Shown: in pieces, positions 57,120-64,000 of the stretch
How positions within the stretch are numbered: position 1 is the stretch's first letter
How the letters are laid out: each line of letters opens with the position of its first letter
The notes under the pieces: model-generated
What the model saw: only the letters and a program-made list of their open reading frames with translations
The model's database searches: none
What the model was told of the DNA's origin: nothing
Translations under genes and position numbers: made by a program
Assembly: GCA_947460345.1 (NCBI GenBank)
Contig: CANHGM010000012.1
Coordinates: 26,409 to 90,408 of the forward strand
Direction of reading: 5' to 3'
Length of the DNA: 64,000 nucleotides
Source: Bacteroidota bacterium
GTDB lineage: Bacteria > Bacteroidota > Bacteroidia > UKL13-3

Positions 57120-58211
57120 ATGAAAACACTTATCAGCATTCTTCTTTTGTCTAACATGGCTAATGCGAACAATAACAGTTCTCTTTTATCTTTAACTAAT
57201 AGCGAATTAAAAAACCAATCAGTTTCTGATGCATATATATCAACCTCTAACGAAAGTAATTTGTATAAAGAATTTGCAAATTCAAATTTAGAAGATATGA
57301 ATATTTTTATTCAAGCTAGCGAAGTTGAAAATCCTAATCATAAAACTTCTTCAAAATGCAATCATCAAAATGATTCAAATAAAAATGAAGAAGGACATGC
57401 TCAACAATGTATAGAAAACAAAAATGAAGATCAGGCTTCTTCTAAATCTGATTTTTTTGATAAAATTCCAACTGAGGGTTTTGGATTAATCTTTAAAGTA
57501 ATTGAGATAAATGTTTCACTTAAAGGCAACGGTTTTCATTCTATTAACGAAGCTGTTTCAAGCATTCCAGATGGCGTTTCAAACTTCAAATATAAAATTT
57601 TAGTAGATACAGGGATATATGAAACTGAAACTATAGACTTGACCAACAAACCATTCGTAAGTATCATTGGTTCAGGCAGCAGACAAACCATTATAAAACC
57701 AAGCAAAGAAAGCCAAAACCTTATAGTTTTAGGTGCATACAATGAGGTATCCAATTTAAGACTAACCAAAACAGATTTCAATTTTGCGGCCATCGTTTGT
57801 AATAACTCGGGTAACTTTTCAATCGGTAGAGACTTGGTTATCGATCGTTGTGGCTACGGAATAGTGATGACTTCAAATTCTCACACTACACCATGTGCAT
57901 TCTATGGTGAAAGAATAGAAATTTTAAACGCAAAAAACAATCCTGTATTTGTAAAGTCTGATTTCTCAGGTAAAGCCTATGTTCAATTTCAAAACTTAAT
58001 AGTTTTGACAACTGAAGGTTTCTCTAAAGGAATTTGTGTTTCAGGTAAACATTCTATAGCAGATATTGAGAATAGCTGTTTCCATAAATCACCTAAAGTA
58101 TTAGGTTCTCCTTTAACTTCTTTAGCCGGAGGTGTAATTCAAACTGCAATAATTCATACTGCAGGATGGGAAGATTCAGAAAGCAACAATTTTGAATTTG
58201 TATGTAATTAA
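57120..58211 (+). CDS. Exported beta-helix (pectin-lyase-fold) protein
   Basis: 363 residues from the ATG at 57120, which gives a signal peptide ending NMANA; an ATG at 57093 would place nine residues before it. A Ser/Asn/Glu-rich low-complexity segment with a Cys/His patch (SKCNHQNDSNKNEEGHAQQC) runs to about 125. The domain after it resembles pectinesterase-type beta-helices: GNGFHSINEAVSSIPDGVSNFKYKILVDTGIYETETIDLTNKPFVSIIGSG. The usual pectinesterase catalytic Asp/Gln motifs are not evident, so an enzyme is not claimed. No T9SS domain is visible at the C-terminus. An ACTACAA operator-like site lies upstream. Confidence 0.75.
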   Translation: MKTLISILLLSNMANANNNSSLLSLTNSELKNQSVSDAYISTSNESNLYKEFANSNLEDMNIFIQASEVENPNHKTSSKCNHQNDSNKNEEGHAQQCIENKNEDQASSKSDFFDKIPTEGFGLIFKVIEINVSLKGNGFHSINEAVSSIPDGVSNFKYKILVDTGIYETETIDLTNKPFVSIIGSGSRQTIIKPSKESQNLIVLGAYNEVSNLRLTKTDFNFAAIVCNNSGNFSIGRDLVIDRCGYGIVMTSNSHTTPCAFYGERIEILNAKNNPVFVKSDFSGKAYVQFQNLIVLTTEGFSKGICVSGKHSIADIENSCFHKSPKVLGSPLTSLAGGVIQTAIIHTAGWEDSESNNFEFVCN

Positions 58212-58249
58212 TTAAAATTTGTTAAGAAAATTCTTACATAATTAGGTTC

Positions 58250-59312
58250 AATAAACAATTTCAACAAAAATTATCTAAAGAGAAAGATACTTTAGAAAAA
58301 TAAAGTACCTTTCACCAAAGAAGTTTACTTGCAATGTAAACATACAAACTAATAAATTACGAACAAAGAGTTCTTATATCACACTATCTAAAAGAAGGTA
58401 AGAATCAAAGTGAAATTGGCAGATTATTGAGTAAAGATAGAAGTGTAATAAGTAGAGAAATCAGAAGAAATTCTAGTAGTGGTAGTTATCAGCTATATTC
58501 TCCAAAACAAGCGCAAAACAGGACTGAAATTAGAAGTAAATTTAAGGGGCGAAAACCACTGATTCAATCAGAAATTAAGTTAAAAATAGAAAGCCTCCTA
58601 ATGCTTCAATGGAGTCCTGAGCAGATTCATGGTAGAACAAAAAGAGAAGGCAAAAGCTTGGCAAGTCATGAAACCATCTATCAATATATTTATAAAGATA
58701 AGAAGTCTGGAGGCGACTTATTTAATCATTTAAGACAACGACATAGGGCAAGGTATAAAAGGGTTAATACAACCAAGCGAAGAGGTGTAATCCAGGATAG
58801 AATCTCAATAAGTAAAAGGCCTCAAATCATAGAAGAGAGAGTTAGGCTTGGAGACTGGGAGGGAGATACGATGATAGGCAAAAATCACAAATCAGCAATA
58901 GCTACAATGGTTGATAGAACAAGTAAAGAAACTAAAATAGTAAAGTTGAATTCAAGAAATGCAAAGCATACATCCCGAAAAATAATAATCAAAATGAAGG
59001 CTACAAACAATCCTATAAACAGTATCACATTCGACAATGGCAAGGAGTTTTCTGAACATAAAAAGATAGCAAAACATCTAAATACCATTGTCTATTTTAC
59101 TGAACCTTATATTGCTTTTCAAAGAGGAACTAATTAAAATACTAATGGAATTATAAGACAATACTTACCCAAAGGAACAGATCTAAATATGATAACTCTC
59201 CATCATATAAAAATTATTGAGAATCGTCTTAACAATAGACCAAGGAAATCGCTTGTTTTTTTACTCTTAATGAATAATATTCATTACTTTGTTGCAATTA
59301 ATTCTTGAATTC
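58250..59312 (+). mobile_element. Remnant IS30-family element
   Basis: Bounded by a possible terminal inverted repeat: AATTTCAACAAA (58257-58268) against AATTGCAACAAA on the minus strand (59299-59288), 11 of 12 identical. The right copy overlaps the transposase end, as is common in IS30 elements. The outer ends and any target duplication were not resolved, so the limits are approximate. Confidence 0.45.
58340..59308 (+). pseudogene. IS30-family transposase, inactivated by a stop at the catalytic Glu
   Basis: The frame is intact from 58340 (YEQRVLISHYLKEGKNQSEIGRLLSKDRSVISREIRRN, the helix-turn-helix) through WEGDTMIG (first catalytic Asp) and TFDNGKEF (second Asp) to TEPYIAFQRGTN. There a TAA at 59135-59137 replaces the expected Glu. 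The frame then goes on with NTNGIIRQYLPKGTDLN...IENRLNNRPRKSL to a TGA at 59306-59308. With 33 residues between the second Asp and the TAA, the stop falls exactly on the DD(33)E glutamate. No ATG begins the frame; an ATG just upstream is followed at once by TAA. Inactive. Confidence 0.9.
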
Positions 59313-59446
59313 AACATATATAGATGGCAACTATACAATAATTTATTCAATTAAAACATTTCAATACTAAATTCGCGACGCGATAATTTTTTACATTATT
59401 TGTTTAAAATATTATAATACAAAAATCCTGAACTAAAAAAACAAAA

Positions 59447-60898
59447 ATGAGTACAAAACCTTACCAATTTTTAGTAATCGAAGATAATCTAGCTGATTTT
59501 TATTTAATCAGAAGCATACTGCAACGTAAATTTCCTTCGTCAGAAATAACCAATGCAGAAACATTCAAACAAGCATCTTCATTCATTACATCAGAATCTT
59601 TTTTTGACGTTATTTTATTAGACCTTTCACTACCCGATTCACAAGGCCATAGTTTAGTAAAGGATATACTAAAAATCTCTGGAGATTCGGTGGTAATTAT
59701 TATCACAGGTTTAGAAGATAAAGAATACGGACTTAAAGCAATTAATATAGGAATAGATGACTATATTGAGAAAACAGATTTATCCACTAGTAACTTATAT
59801 AGGACTATCACTTTTGCCCTTGAAAGAAGAATTGCTTCAACTAATTTGAAAAAAGCAAATGAATATATACGAGAGAGTGGTGAAAAATTTAGATCATTGG
59901 TTACTCAAGCCTCAGACACCATCATGACAGTTAATTTAAATTATAATATTACTTTTATTAATAAATTTGATAAGATTTATAATCAGTCAAAAATTCAAGG
60001 CAAAAATATTTATTCTTGCGTACCTAAATCAAATAGGAAAAAGTTTAGAGAATTATTCGTTAAGGCTAAAAAAGAAAAATCCGTTGTGAATTTTGAATTC
60101 TATAATACCACTGAAAATAATGAAGTTTCTTGGTATTCTGTCAATATAGGTTGTTTGCATTCAAGCCATCAAGAGGTTTCTGGATTTTTGCTAATCTCTA
60201 GAGATATAACTGAATCTAAAAAAGTGGAACAAGAAATATTGGTTTTGAATAATCAACTTCGTAATTTTTCTAATTCAATAGAAATGGCTAGAGAAGATGA
60301 ACGTAAACATATTTCAAGAGAAATTCATGATGAGTTTGGTCAATTATTAGCAGGTATTAAGTATTCAATTGCAAGAACCTTATCCAAAAAAGAAACAGAT
60401 GTACTAGGTATTAGAAATATGTTGCAAAAAAACATGTTGCTTGTTGATACTTTAATAGAAAGAACAAGAAAAATAGCAAGAGATTTAAGGTCAGGCATAT
60501 TAGATGATTTTGGTCTAGAAGCAGCTATTGAATGCCACTTTGCCGACTTTACTCAAAACACAGGCATTCAATGTTTATATAAAATTTCTAATATCGACCC
60601 TAGCCTATCATCTTCACATAGCAATGCAATATTTCGTATATTTCAAGAATCTTTAACTAATGTTGCAAAACATTCAAATGCTACCAAGGTTAAATTGAGA
60701 CTTGAGGAAAAAAACAAACAACTATACTACACATTAGAAGACAACGGAGTTGGAATCGACGAAAATCTGTTAAATCAAAGATCAGGTGTAGGCATTACTT
60801 GCATGAAGGAACGTGCAGTTATGTTGCAGGGAGACTTTAAAATAAAAAAGGGCAAAACTCTTGGTACCATCATAAGTGTAAAAATACCAATACAATAA
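59447..60898 (+). CDS. Hybrid sensor histidine kinase: REC-PAS-HisKA_3-HATPase
   Basis: 483 residues, soluble, no membrane helix. The N-terminal receiver domain has the phospho-acceptor Asp59 in VILLDLSLPDSQG and the conserved ITGLEDKEYG. A PAS domain follows (about 145-260, FRSLVTQASDTIMTVNLNYN). The HisKA_3 dimerisation domain has the phospho-accepting His294 in REIHDEFGQLLAGIKY, and the ATPase domain runs FRIFQESLTNVAKHSNATKV and EDNGVGIDENL...GVGITCMKERA. The NarX/DegS type of kinase pairs with LuxR-type regulators, and such a gene follows 19 bp later. The receiver domain in front suggests input from another kinase. Confidence 0.93.
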   Translation: MSTKPYQFLVIEDNLADFYLIRSILQRKFPSSEITNAETFKQASSFITSESFFDVILLDLSLPDSQGHSLVKDILKISGDSVVIIITGLEDKEYGLKAINIGIDDYIEKTDLSTSNLYRTITFALERRIASTNLKKANEYIRESGEKFRSLVTQASDTIMTVNLNYNITFINKFDKIYNQSKIQGKNIYSCVPKSNRKKFRELFVKAKKEKSVVNFEFYNTTENNEVSWYSVNIGCLHSSHQEVSGFLLISRDITESKKVEQEILVLNNQLRNFSNSIEMAREDERKHISREIHDEFGQLLAGIKYSIARTLSKKETDVLGIRNMLQKNMLLVDTLIERTRKIARDLRSGILDDFGLEAAIECHFADFTQNTGIQCLYKISNIDPSLSSSHSNAIFRIFQESLTNVAKHSNATKVKLRLEEKNKQLYYTLEDNGVGIDENLLNQRSGVGITCMKERAVMLQGDFKIKKGKTLGTIISVKIPIQ

Positions 60899-60917
60899 AA
60901 CTCTAAACAAAAAAACA

Positions 60918-61547
60918 ATGAATATACTTATAGCAGATGATCATTCAATTGTAAGGAGGGGTTTAATTGAATTAATTATGGATGAATTCCCCGCAGCTAA
61001 AATTACAGAAGCTGTAAATGGTTCGGAAGTCATAGCTCAAATCAGGCTTCAAGAATGGGATCTTATCCTCATGGATATATCAATGCCCAGAATAAACGGG
61101 GTAGAAGCTCTAAAACAAATTCGCTCTGAAAAAATAAAAACACCTATTCTCATGCTAAGCATGCATTCTGAAGATCAATATGCTATAAGGGTTCTAAAAG
61201 CAGGGGCTTCGGGGTTTTTGAATAAAGATAGTGCCATCGAAGAGTTGATCGTTGCTATCAAAAGACTTTTATTAGGGAAGAAATACATATCAGAGTCTGT
61301 CGCAGATAGGTTAGCTGATATGTCAAACTTTAAATTGAATAATAATTCTCTGCATGAGCAACTTTCAGATAGAGAGATGCAAATTTTTATACTATTGGCC
61401 AAAGGATGTCAGGTGTCCGAAATCGGCGATCAGTTGTCGTTGAGTGTAAATACCATTAGCACTTACCGAGCAAGAGTATTAGAAAAGCTACAGTTAAAGA
61501 ACAATGCTGAAATAGCTAGGTATGCAATTGAAAACGAATTAGCATAA
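60918..61547 (+). CDS. LuxR/NarL-family response regulator
   Basis: 209 residues. Receiver domain with Asp53 in DLILMDISMPRINGVEAL, then TPILMLSMHS and the Lys in FLNKDSA. After a short linker comes the LuxR helix-turn-helix (LSDREMQIFILLAKGCQVSEIGDQLSLSVNTISTYRARVLEKLQLKNNAEIARYAI). It is almost certainly the partner of the kinase 19 bp upstream. Targets are not known; the TTGTAGT/ACTACAA sites before the two exported-protein genes nearby have NarL-like half-site size, a weak hint only. Confidence 0.93.
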   Translation: MNILIADDHSIVRRGLIELIMDEFPAAKITEAVNGSEVIAQIRLQEWDLILMDISMPRINGVEALKQIRSEKIKTPILMLSMHSEDQYAIRVLKAGASGFLNKDSAIEELIVAIKRLLLGKKYISESVADRLADMSNFKLNNNSLHEQLSDREMQIFILLAKGCQVSEIGDQLSLSVNTISTYRARVLEKLQLKNNAEIARYAIENELA

Positions 61548-61569
61548 TGTTGATTAAATATATGCATTT

Positions 61570-61603
61570 AGTCTCGAAGTTATATAGGCTGCGAGATTTT
61601 TTG
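61570..61603 (+). terminator. Probable terminator after the two-component pair
   Basis: AGTCTCG (61570-61576) pairs with CGAGATT (61592-61598), one G-U pair, followed by T-rich sequence. The loop is 15 nt, so the hairpin is modest. Confidence 0.6.
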
Positions 61604-61711
61604 TTTTAAAAAGATTTGGACGCTAATATATTTTTAGGCTTAATGGGCATTTATTAGGCTGAATTCTTCTAGAAGCCATGCTATTATTAGATTTGCATAC
61701 AATCAAAGGTT

Positions 61712-62079
61712 ATGAATAAAAAAAGTGCTTTTATTGTGGTAAATATTTTACCAAGAAAAATGGAATTGTAAAAGGAGTTCAATTATACAAATGTGCCTCC
61801 TGTGGTAAGCAATTTTTGTGAGGAAATAGACTCGATAGCAATCAGCTTTGCAAAGAATAAGTGGAGGGTAAGCAAACCTATATTCAACTTGCTCAAAAGT
61901 ATAACTGCTCAATCAAAACAATCCAAAGAAAACTTGACAAGATTAATATCGAAAATAAATCCAAAGTGCCATGAGAAATAATCGTTTTAATGGATACGAC
62001 ATATTGGGACGGAATTTTGGAGTGATGCTGTTTAAATATTCTTTAACCAAGGAAAATCTATTAAAGTATTATATAAAAA
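61712..62079 (+). pseudogene. IS256-variant (Zn-binding type) transposase fragment
   Basis: A decayed N-terminal part. After a frame slip in an A run near 61716, the reading is KKCFYCGKYFTKKNGIVKGV..LYKCASCGKQF, two CxxC zinc pairs. Next come GKQTYIQLAQKYNCSIKTIQRKLDKI, a helix-turn-helix, and VLMDTTYW...GRNFGVMLFKYSLTKENLLKYYIK, the start of the catalytic domain with its first Asp. Three in-frame stops and at least two frameshifts interrupt it. The sequence stops at 62079, where the terminal repeat of another element begins. Confidence 0.75.
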
Positions 62080-62144
62080 GGATCACAATAAAAATCTGGG
62101 GATAAAACCATAGCTTAATTACTTTTGAGGCAAAAAGTAAAAAA

Positions 62145-62525
62145 GTGGGAACAATAAAACTAGAATTATTACCGGCTCTATTTCCTGAAGATATTACACA
62201 ATATTTTGATATAACAGGATTCATCCAATTATGTTTGATTTCAAATAAATCTGAATATTATGTGATTGATTTTGTAGAGAAGAATATACTACCCAATGGT
62301 TTTAGTCAAGAAGAATATGAGGCCAAGGATTTTATGGAGCCTGCATTTATACAAGATTTTCCAATTATAGGGAGAGGCGTATTTTTAAGTGTCAAGAAGC
62401 GTCGATGGCGTCATAAGGAAACTCGAAAAACTATAACGAGAGATTTTTCATTTATAGCGGACAGTTCTAAGTTTACTTCTGAATTGTCTGATTTTTTAAA
62501 AGGTACAAGTGAATACGCGACCTGA
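62145..62525 (+). CDS. ISAon1-type transposase N-terminal-region protein
   Basis: 126 residues from a GTG start. Landmarks of this accessory protein are seen: LLPALFPEDITQYFDITGF, then the basic IQDFPIIGRGVFLSVKKRRWRHKETRKTITRDFSFI and TSELSDFLKG. It is encoded just before the DDE transposase and overlaps it by 17 bp in another frame. The shift between the frames is +1, so a classical -1 slippage would not join them; the second gene more likely starts by itself at a GTG. Confidence 0.75.
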   Translation: MGTIKLELLPALFPEDITQYFDITGFIQLCLISNKSEYYVIDFVEKNILPNGFSQEEYEAKDFMEPAFIQDFPIIGRGVFLSVKKRRWRHKETRKTITRDFSFIADSSKFTSELSDFLKGTSEYAT

Positions 62526-63492
62526 TACCATAGCGAATATAGCGAGCTATTTCGGGATTGATGCGCAGAAACAGAGTAGACAATACAAGCATGAAGTGAG
62601 CGGATATCACCAATGGGATCAATTAAAGCACGCAGAAGATTATATTCTGTTTCCTGAAAATATAACCTCTAATTTAAGCATTGACGAAGTCAGTTTATCC
62701 AAAGGAGAATTATATACCATTGTGACTAATAAAAACACAGGTGTAAAGAATAAGAAAACGGTGGTTGCTATTATTAATGGGACAGAAGCAAAAACTATAC
62801 ATGCTGTACTAAGTAAAATCCCAACAACGCTTCGCAATCATGTAAAAGAAGTGAGTATGGATATGGCAAGGAATATGGGGCTTGCCATAGAAAATAGTTT
62901 CCCCAATTGTAAAAAGGTAATCGATCGTTTTCATGTGGTTAGATTAGTTATGGATGCTCTGCAACATATAAGAGTCAAAAGAAGATGGAAAGCTATTGAT
63001 GAAGAAAATATATTAATCAGACAAGCCAAGGCTAAAGGAGAGAAATATTATCCTACAATTCTTAGCAATGGCGATACTGTAAAAGAGTTATTGGTAAGAA
63101 GCAAGTATCTGCTATATAAACCTAAAGGTGAATGGACAGCGAATCAAAGCAAACGAGCACAACTGCTCTTTGAACATTTTCCTATACTTAAAGATGTATA
63201 TCACCTGACGATATCATTCCGAAATATATACAAGATTGAATTAAGAACTGATGCACAAATCGCCTTTCATGAATGGATTAAAAGCATTAGACAACTTGGA
63301 ATTGATGAGTTTAACACAGTAGTCAATTCATTATAATATCATATGGAAAATATATTAAACTTCTTTGACAACAGATCTACTAATGGAAAAGCTGAATCAT
63401 TTAATTCTAAAATCAAAGGCTTCAGAGCTAATTTGAGAGGGGTCACTGATATACCGTTCTTCTTATTTAGGTTGTCTAAATTATTTGCCTAA
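62509..63492 (+). pseudogene. ISAon1-family DDE transposase, interrupted by one in-frame TAA
   Basis: The frame from a GTG at 62509 codes for IANIASYFGIDAQKQ, LFPENI...LSIDEVSLSKGELYTIVTNK (first Asp), VSMDMARNMG and KKVIDRFHVVRLVMDAL (second Asp region), and ends at TAA (63334-63336) after NTVVNSL. The same frame then runs on with no further stop to 63492 and gives YHMENILNFFDNRSTNGKAESFNSKIKGFRANLRG...FFLFRLSKLFA, the normal C-terminus including the last catalytic Glu (KAESFN). The shortened product would therefore lack that residue. The TAA may be a single substitution of CAA, GAA or a similar codon. Confidence 0.85.
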
Positions 63493-63525
63493 TGTTTCGG
63501 TCTCCCCAGAAATTGAATGTGATCC

Positions 63526-63823
63526 ATAATTTAGCCCTTTAATTTGACATTTTTATCGAGCATCCGTATGATCCCTATTCAAGTTGCTCTAAAGCAGAGC
63601 TTGCATCCGTTTGTACAGATAATGCAAAATAAATGTTATAGATTTTATATTAAAATGAAATTAAAAATTGAGCCTAAAAAATGTCCAATATAAAACATCG
63701 TCTATAATTCAGCCTAATTCTTGTCCATTATACCTGTTTATGTAATAAATTGGTTCTATAATTGGGCGTATCCCTTATAAGCTCGGATCGGACTATTTTA
63801 AGACAACTCCAAAGCTATAACAT
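63526..63823. other. Non-coding flank with insertion-sequence debris
   Basis: No gene seen. The stretch includes two inverted copies of the IS256-variant end (63665-63686 and 63706-63730). The bases between the ISAon1-like right end and those copies could be left-over transposase sequence, but I could not read a matching protein in any frame. Confidence 0.4.
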
Positions 63824-63857
63824 AAAAAAAGTGTGATTGTCTAAACACTCACACTTT
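63824..63857 (-). terminator. Terminator of tRNA-Met (minus strand)
   Basis: AAAGTGTGA and TCACACTTT form a hairpin across a 12-nt loop; on the minus strand it is followed by seven T. It lies 11 bp beyond the tRNA 3' end. Confidence 0.75.
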
Positions 63858-63868
63858 GATATCTATAG

Positions 63869-63942
63869 TAGCGGGGAGCGGGCTCGAACCGCCGACCTCA
63901 GGGTTATGAATCCTGTGCTCTAACCAGCTGAGCTACCCCGCC
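63869..63942 (-). tRNA. tRNA-Met (CAT anticodon)
   Basis: 74 nt. Acceptor GGCGGGG pairs with CCCCGCT; D arm GCTCAGCTGGTTAGAGC; anticodon CAT in loop TTCATAA (plus-strand 63906-63908); T arm with GGTTCGAGCC. CCA is not encoded. CAT also occurs in tRNA-Ile2, but the general form suits Met. One A-C mismatch closes the anticodon stem. The gene has its own terminator and sits next to the mobile-element cluster. Confidence 0.9.
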
Positions 63943-64000
63943 GAAGAGGGGGGCAAATATAAAGGAGTGAAGTAAGACGTAGCAAGTGAAAAGAAAAAAA

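Larger units (their letters stand above)
62080..63525 (+). mobile_element. ISAon1-like insertion sequence inserted into the IS256-variant remnant
   Basis: Terminal inverted repeats of 25 bp: left GGATCACAATAAAAATCTGGGG... (62080-62104); right end, read on the minus strand, GGATCACATTCAATTTCTGGGG... (63525-63501). 20 of 25 positions are identical. It holds the two-gene set typical of this family: an N-terminal-region protein and a DDE transposase. It breaks the older transposase inside a codon. No target duplication was evident. Confidence 0.75.
61633..63731 (+). mobile_element. Remnant of an IS256-variant (Zn-binding type) element, split by a second IS
   Basis: Left end TAATGGGCATTTATTAGGCTGAATTC (61641-61666). 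Related sequence recurs inverted at the right end in two copies: AAATTGAGCCTAAAAAATGTCC (63665-63686) and AATTCAGCCTAATTCTTGTCCATTA (63706-63730). About 20 of 26 positions agree between the left end and the last copy. The ISAon1-like element (62080-63525) sits between. The bulk of the C-terminal coding part is missing. Confidence 0.55.

Noticed and set aside
58212..58256. GTTAAGAA/TTCTTAC hairpin after the beta-helix gene as a terminator
   Set aside because: The stem is weak and no T tract follows.
61793..61981. 62-codon open frame within the decayed transposase
   Set aside because: The neighbouring frame reads as IS256-variant transposase (CxxC pairs, helix-turn-helix), so this one is a shadow.
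62494..62525. Possible programmed frameshift joining the two ISAon1 genes (TTTTTTAAAAGG tract)
   Set aside because: The second frame is +1 relative to the first, whereas such slippery tracts act in -1. The second gene has a GTG start of its own in the overlap.

Overview
This window is a low-GC (about 30 %), gene-dense stretch of a Bacteroidota chromosome. The evidence is the set of type IX secretion (T9SS) and gliding genes (porV, porU, porP/sprF-like, gldJ, gldB, a porE-like gene), large secreted proteins with T9SS C-terminal sorting domains, promoters of the Bacteroidota TTTG / TAnnTTTG type, and a near absence of Shine-Dalgarno sequences. The order cannot be fixed from sequence alone; the gliding-type gldJ/gldB genes argue against Bacteroidales.

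Layout. 1-1.5 kb: ftsZ, cut by the window edge. 1.5-9.1 kb: a frameshifted T9SS cargo gene, a cyanophycinase and a giant 1822-residue cargo protein. 9.2-11.1 kb: an ECF sigma factor overlapping a gene whose product has a cytoplasmic N-terminus, one membrane helix, a long linker and a beta-barrel-like domain, resembling the dual membrane-spanning anti-sigma factors of Bacteroides. 11.3-12.5 kb: overlapping ccmC-ccmD-ccmE, with a CxxxY-type CcmE. 12.7-17.4 kb: an alpha/beta hydrolase, a PorE-like OmpA protein, a DUF1573/VWA protein and rdgB. 17.4-22.8 kb: a repeat-rich intergenic region, a membrane coiled-coil protein, ppk1 and a secreted HEYGH metalloprotease. 22.8-31.2 kb: ispF, porV and porU facing away from porP/sprF-like and gldJ. 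31.3-33.2 kb: a lipoprotein and small exported proteins. 33.3-38.7 kb: a heavy-metal RND efflux operon (pump, TolC, membrane fusion protein). 38.7-42.9 kb: deoxynucleoside kinase, gldB, a PorT-type barrel and nadE. 42.9-47.1 kb: a Kelch/PKD cargo protein, a tandem intergenic repeat and a DUF4907-like lipoprotein. 47.1-52.9 kb: an M16 peptidase, yqeY, folD, an NifU-like protein, tdk and an MBL-fold hydrolase. 53.3-61.5 kb: a gliding-CTD giant protein, a beta-helix protein, a dead IS30 copy and a two-component pair. 61.6-63.7 kb: a nest of decayed insertion sequences. 63.9 kb: tRNA-Met.

How it fits together. T9SS parts (PorV, PorU, PorP/SprF-like, GldJ, PorE-like) lie close to several likely substrates. 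PorV shuttles cargo and PorU removes the sorting domain, so the 1822-aa, Kelch, HEYGH-peptidase, 1179-aa and frameshifted proteins are plausible clients. The most noteworthy structures are: -7 boxes lying only 4-10 nt before start codons (near-leaderless mRNAs); a palindromic shared -7 element between gldB and the porT-like gene; the candidate dual-membrane anti-sigma pair; a TTGTAGT/ACTACAA motif before two neighbouring exported-protein genes; and two transposases each stopped by one in-frame TAA, in one case exactly at the catalytic glutamate. Everything here was read by eye, without database searches.
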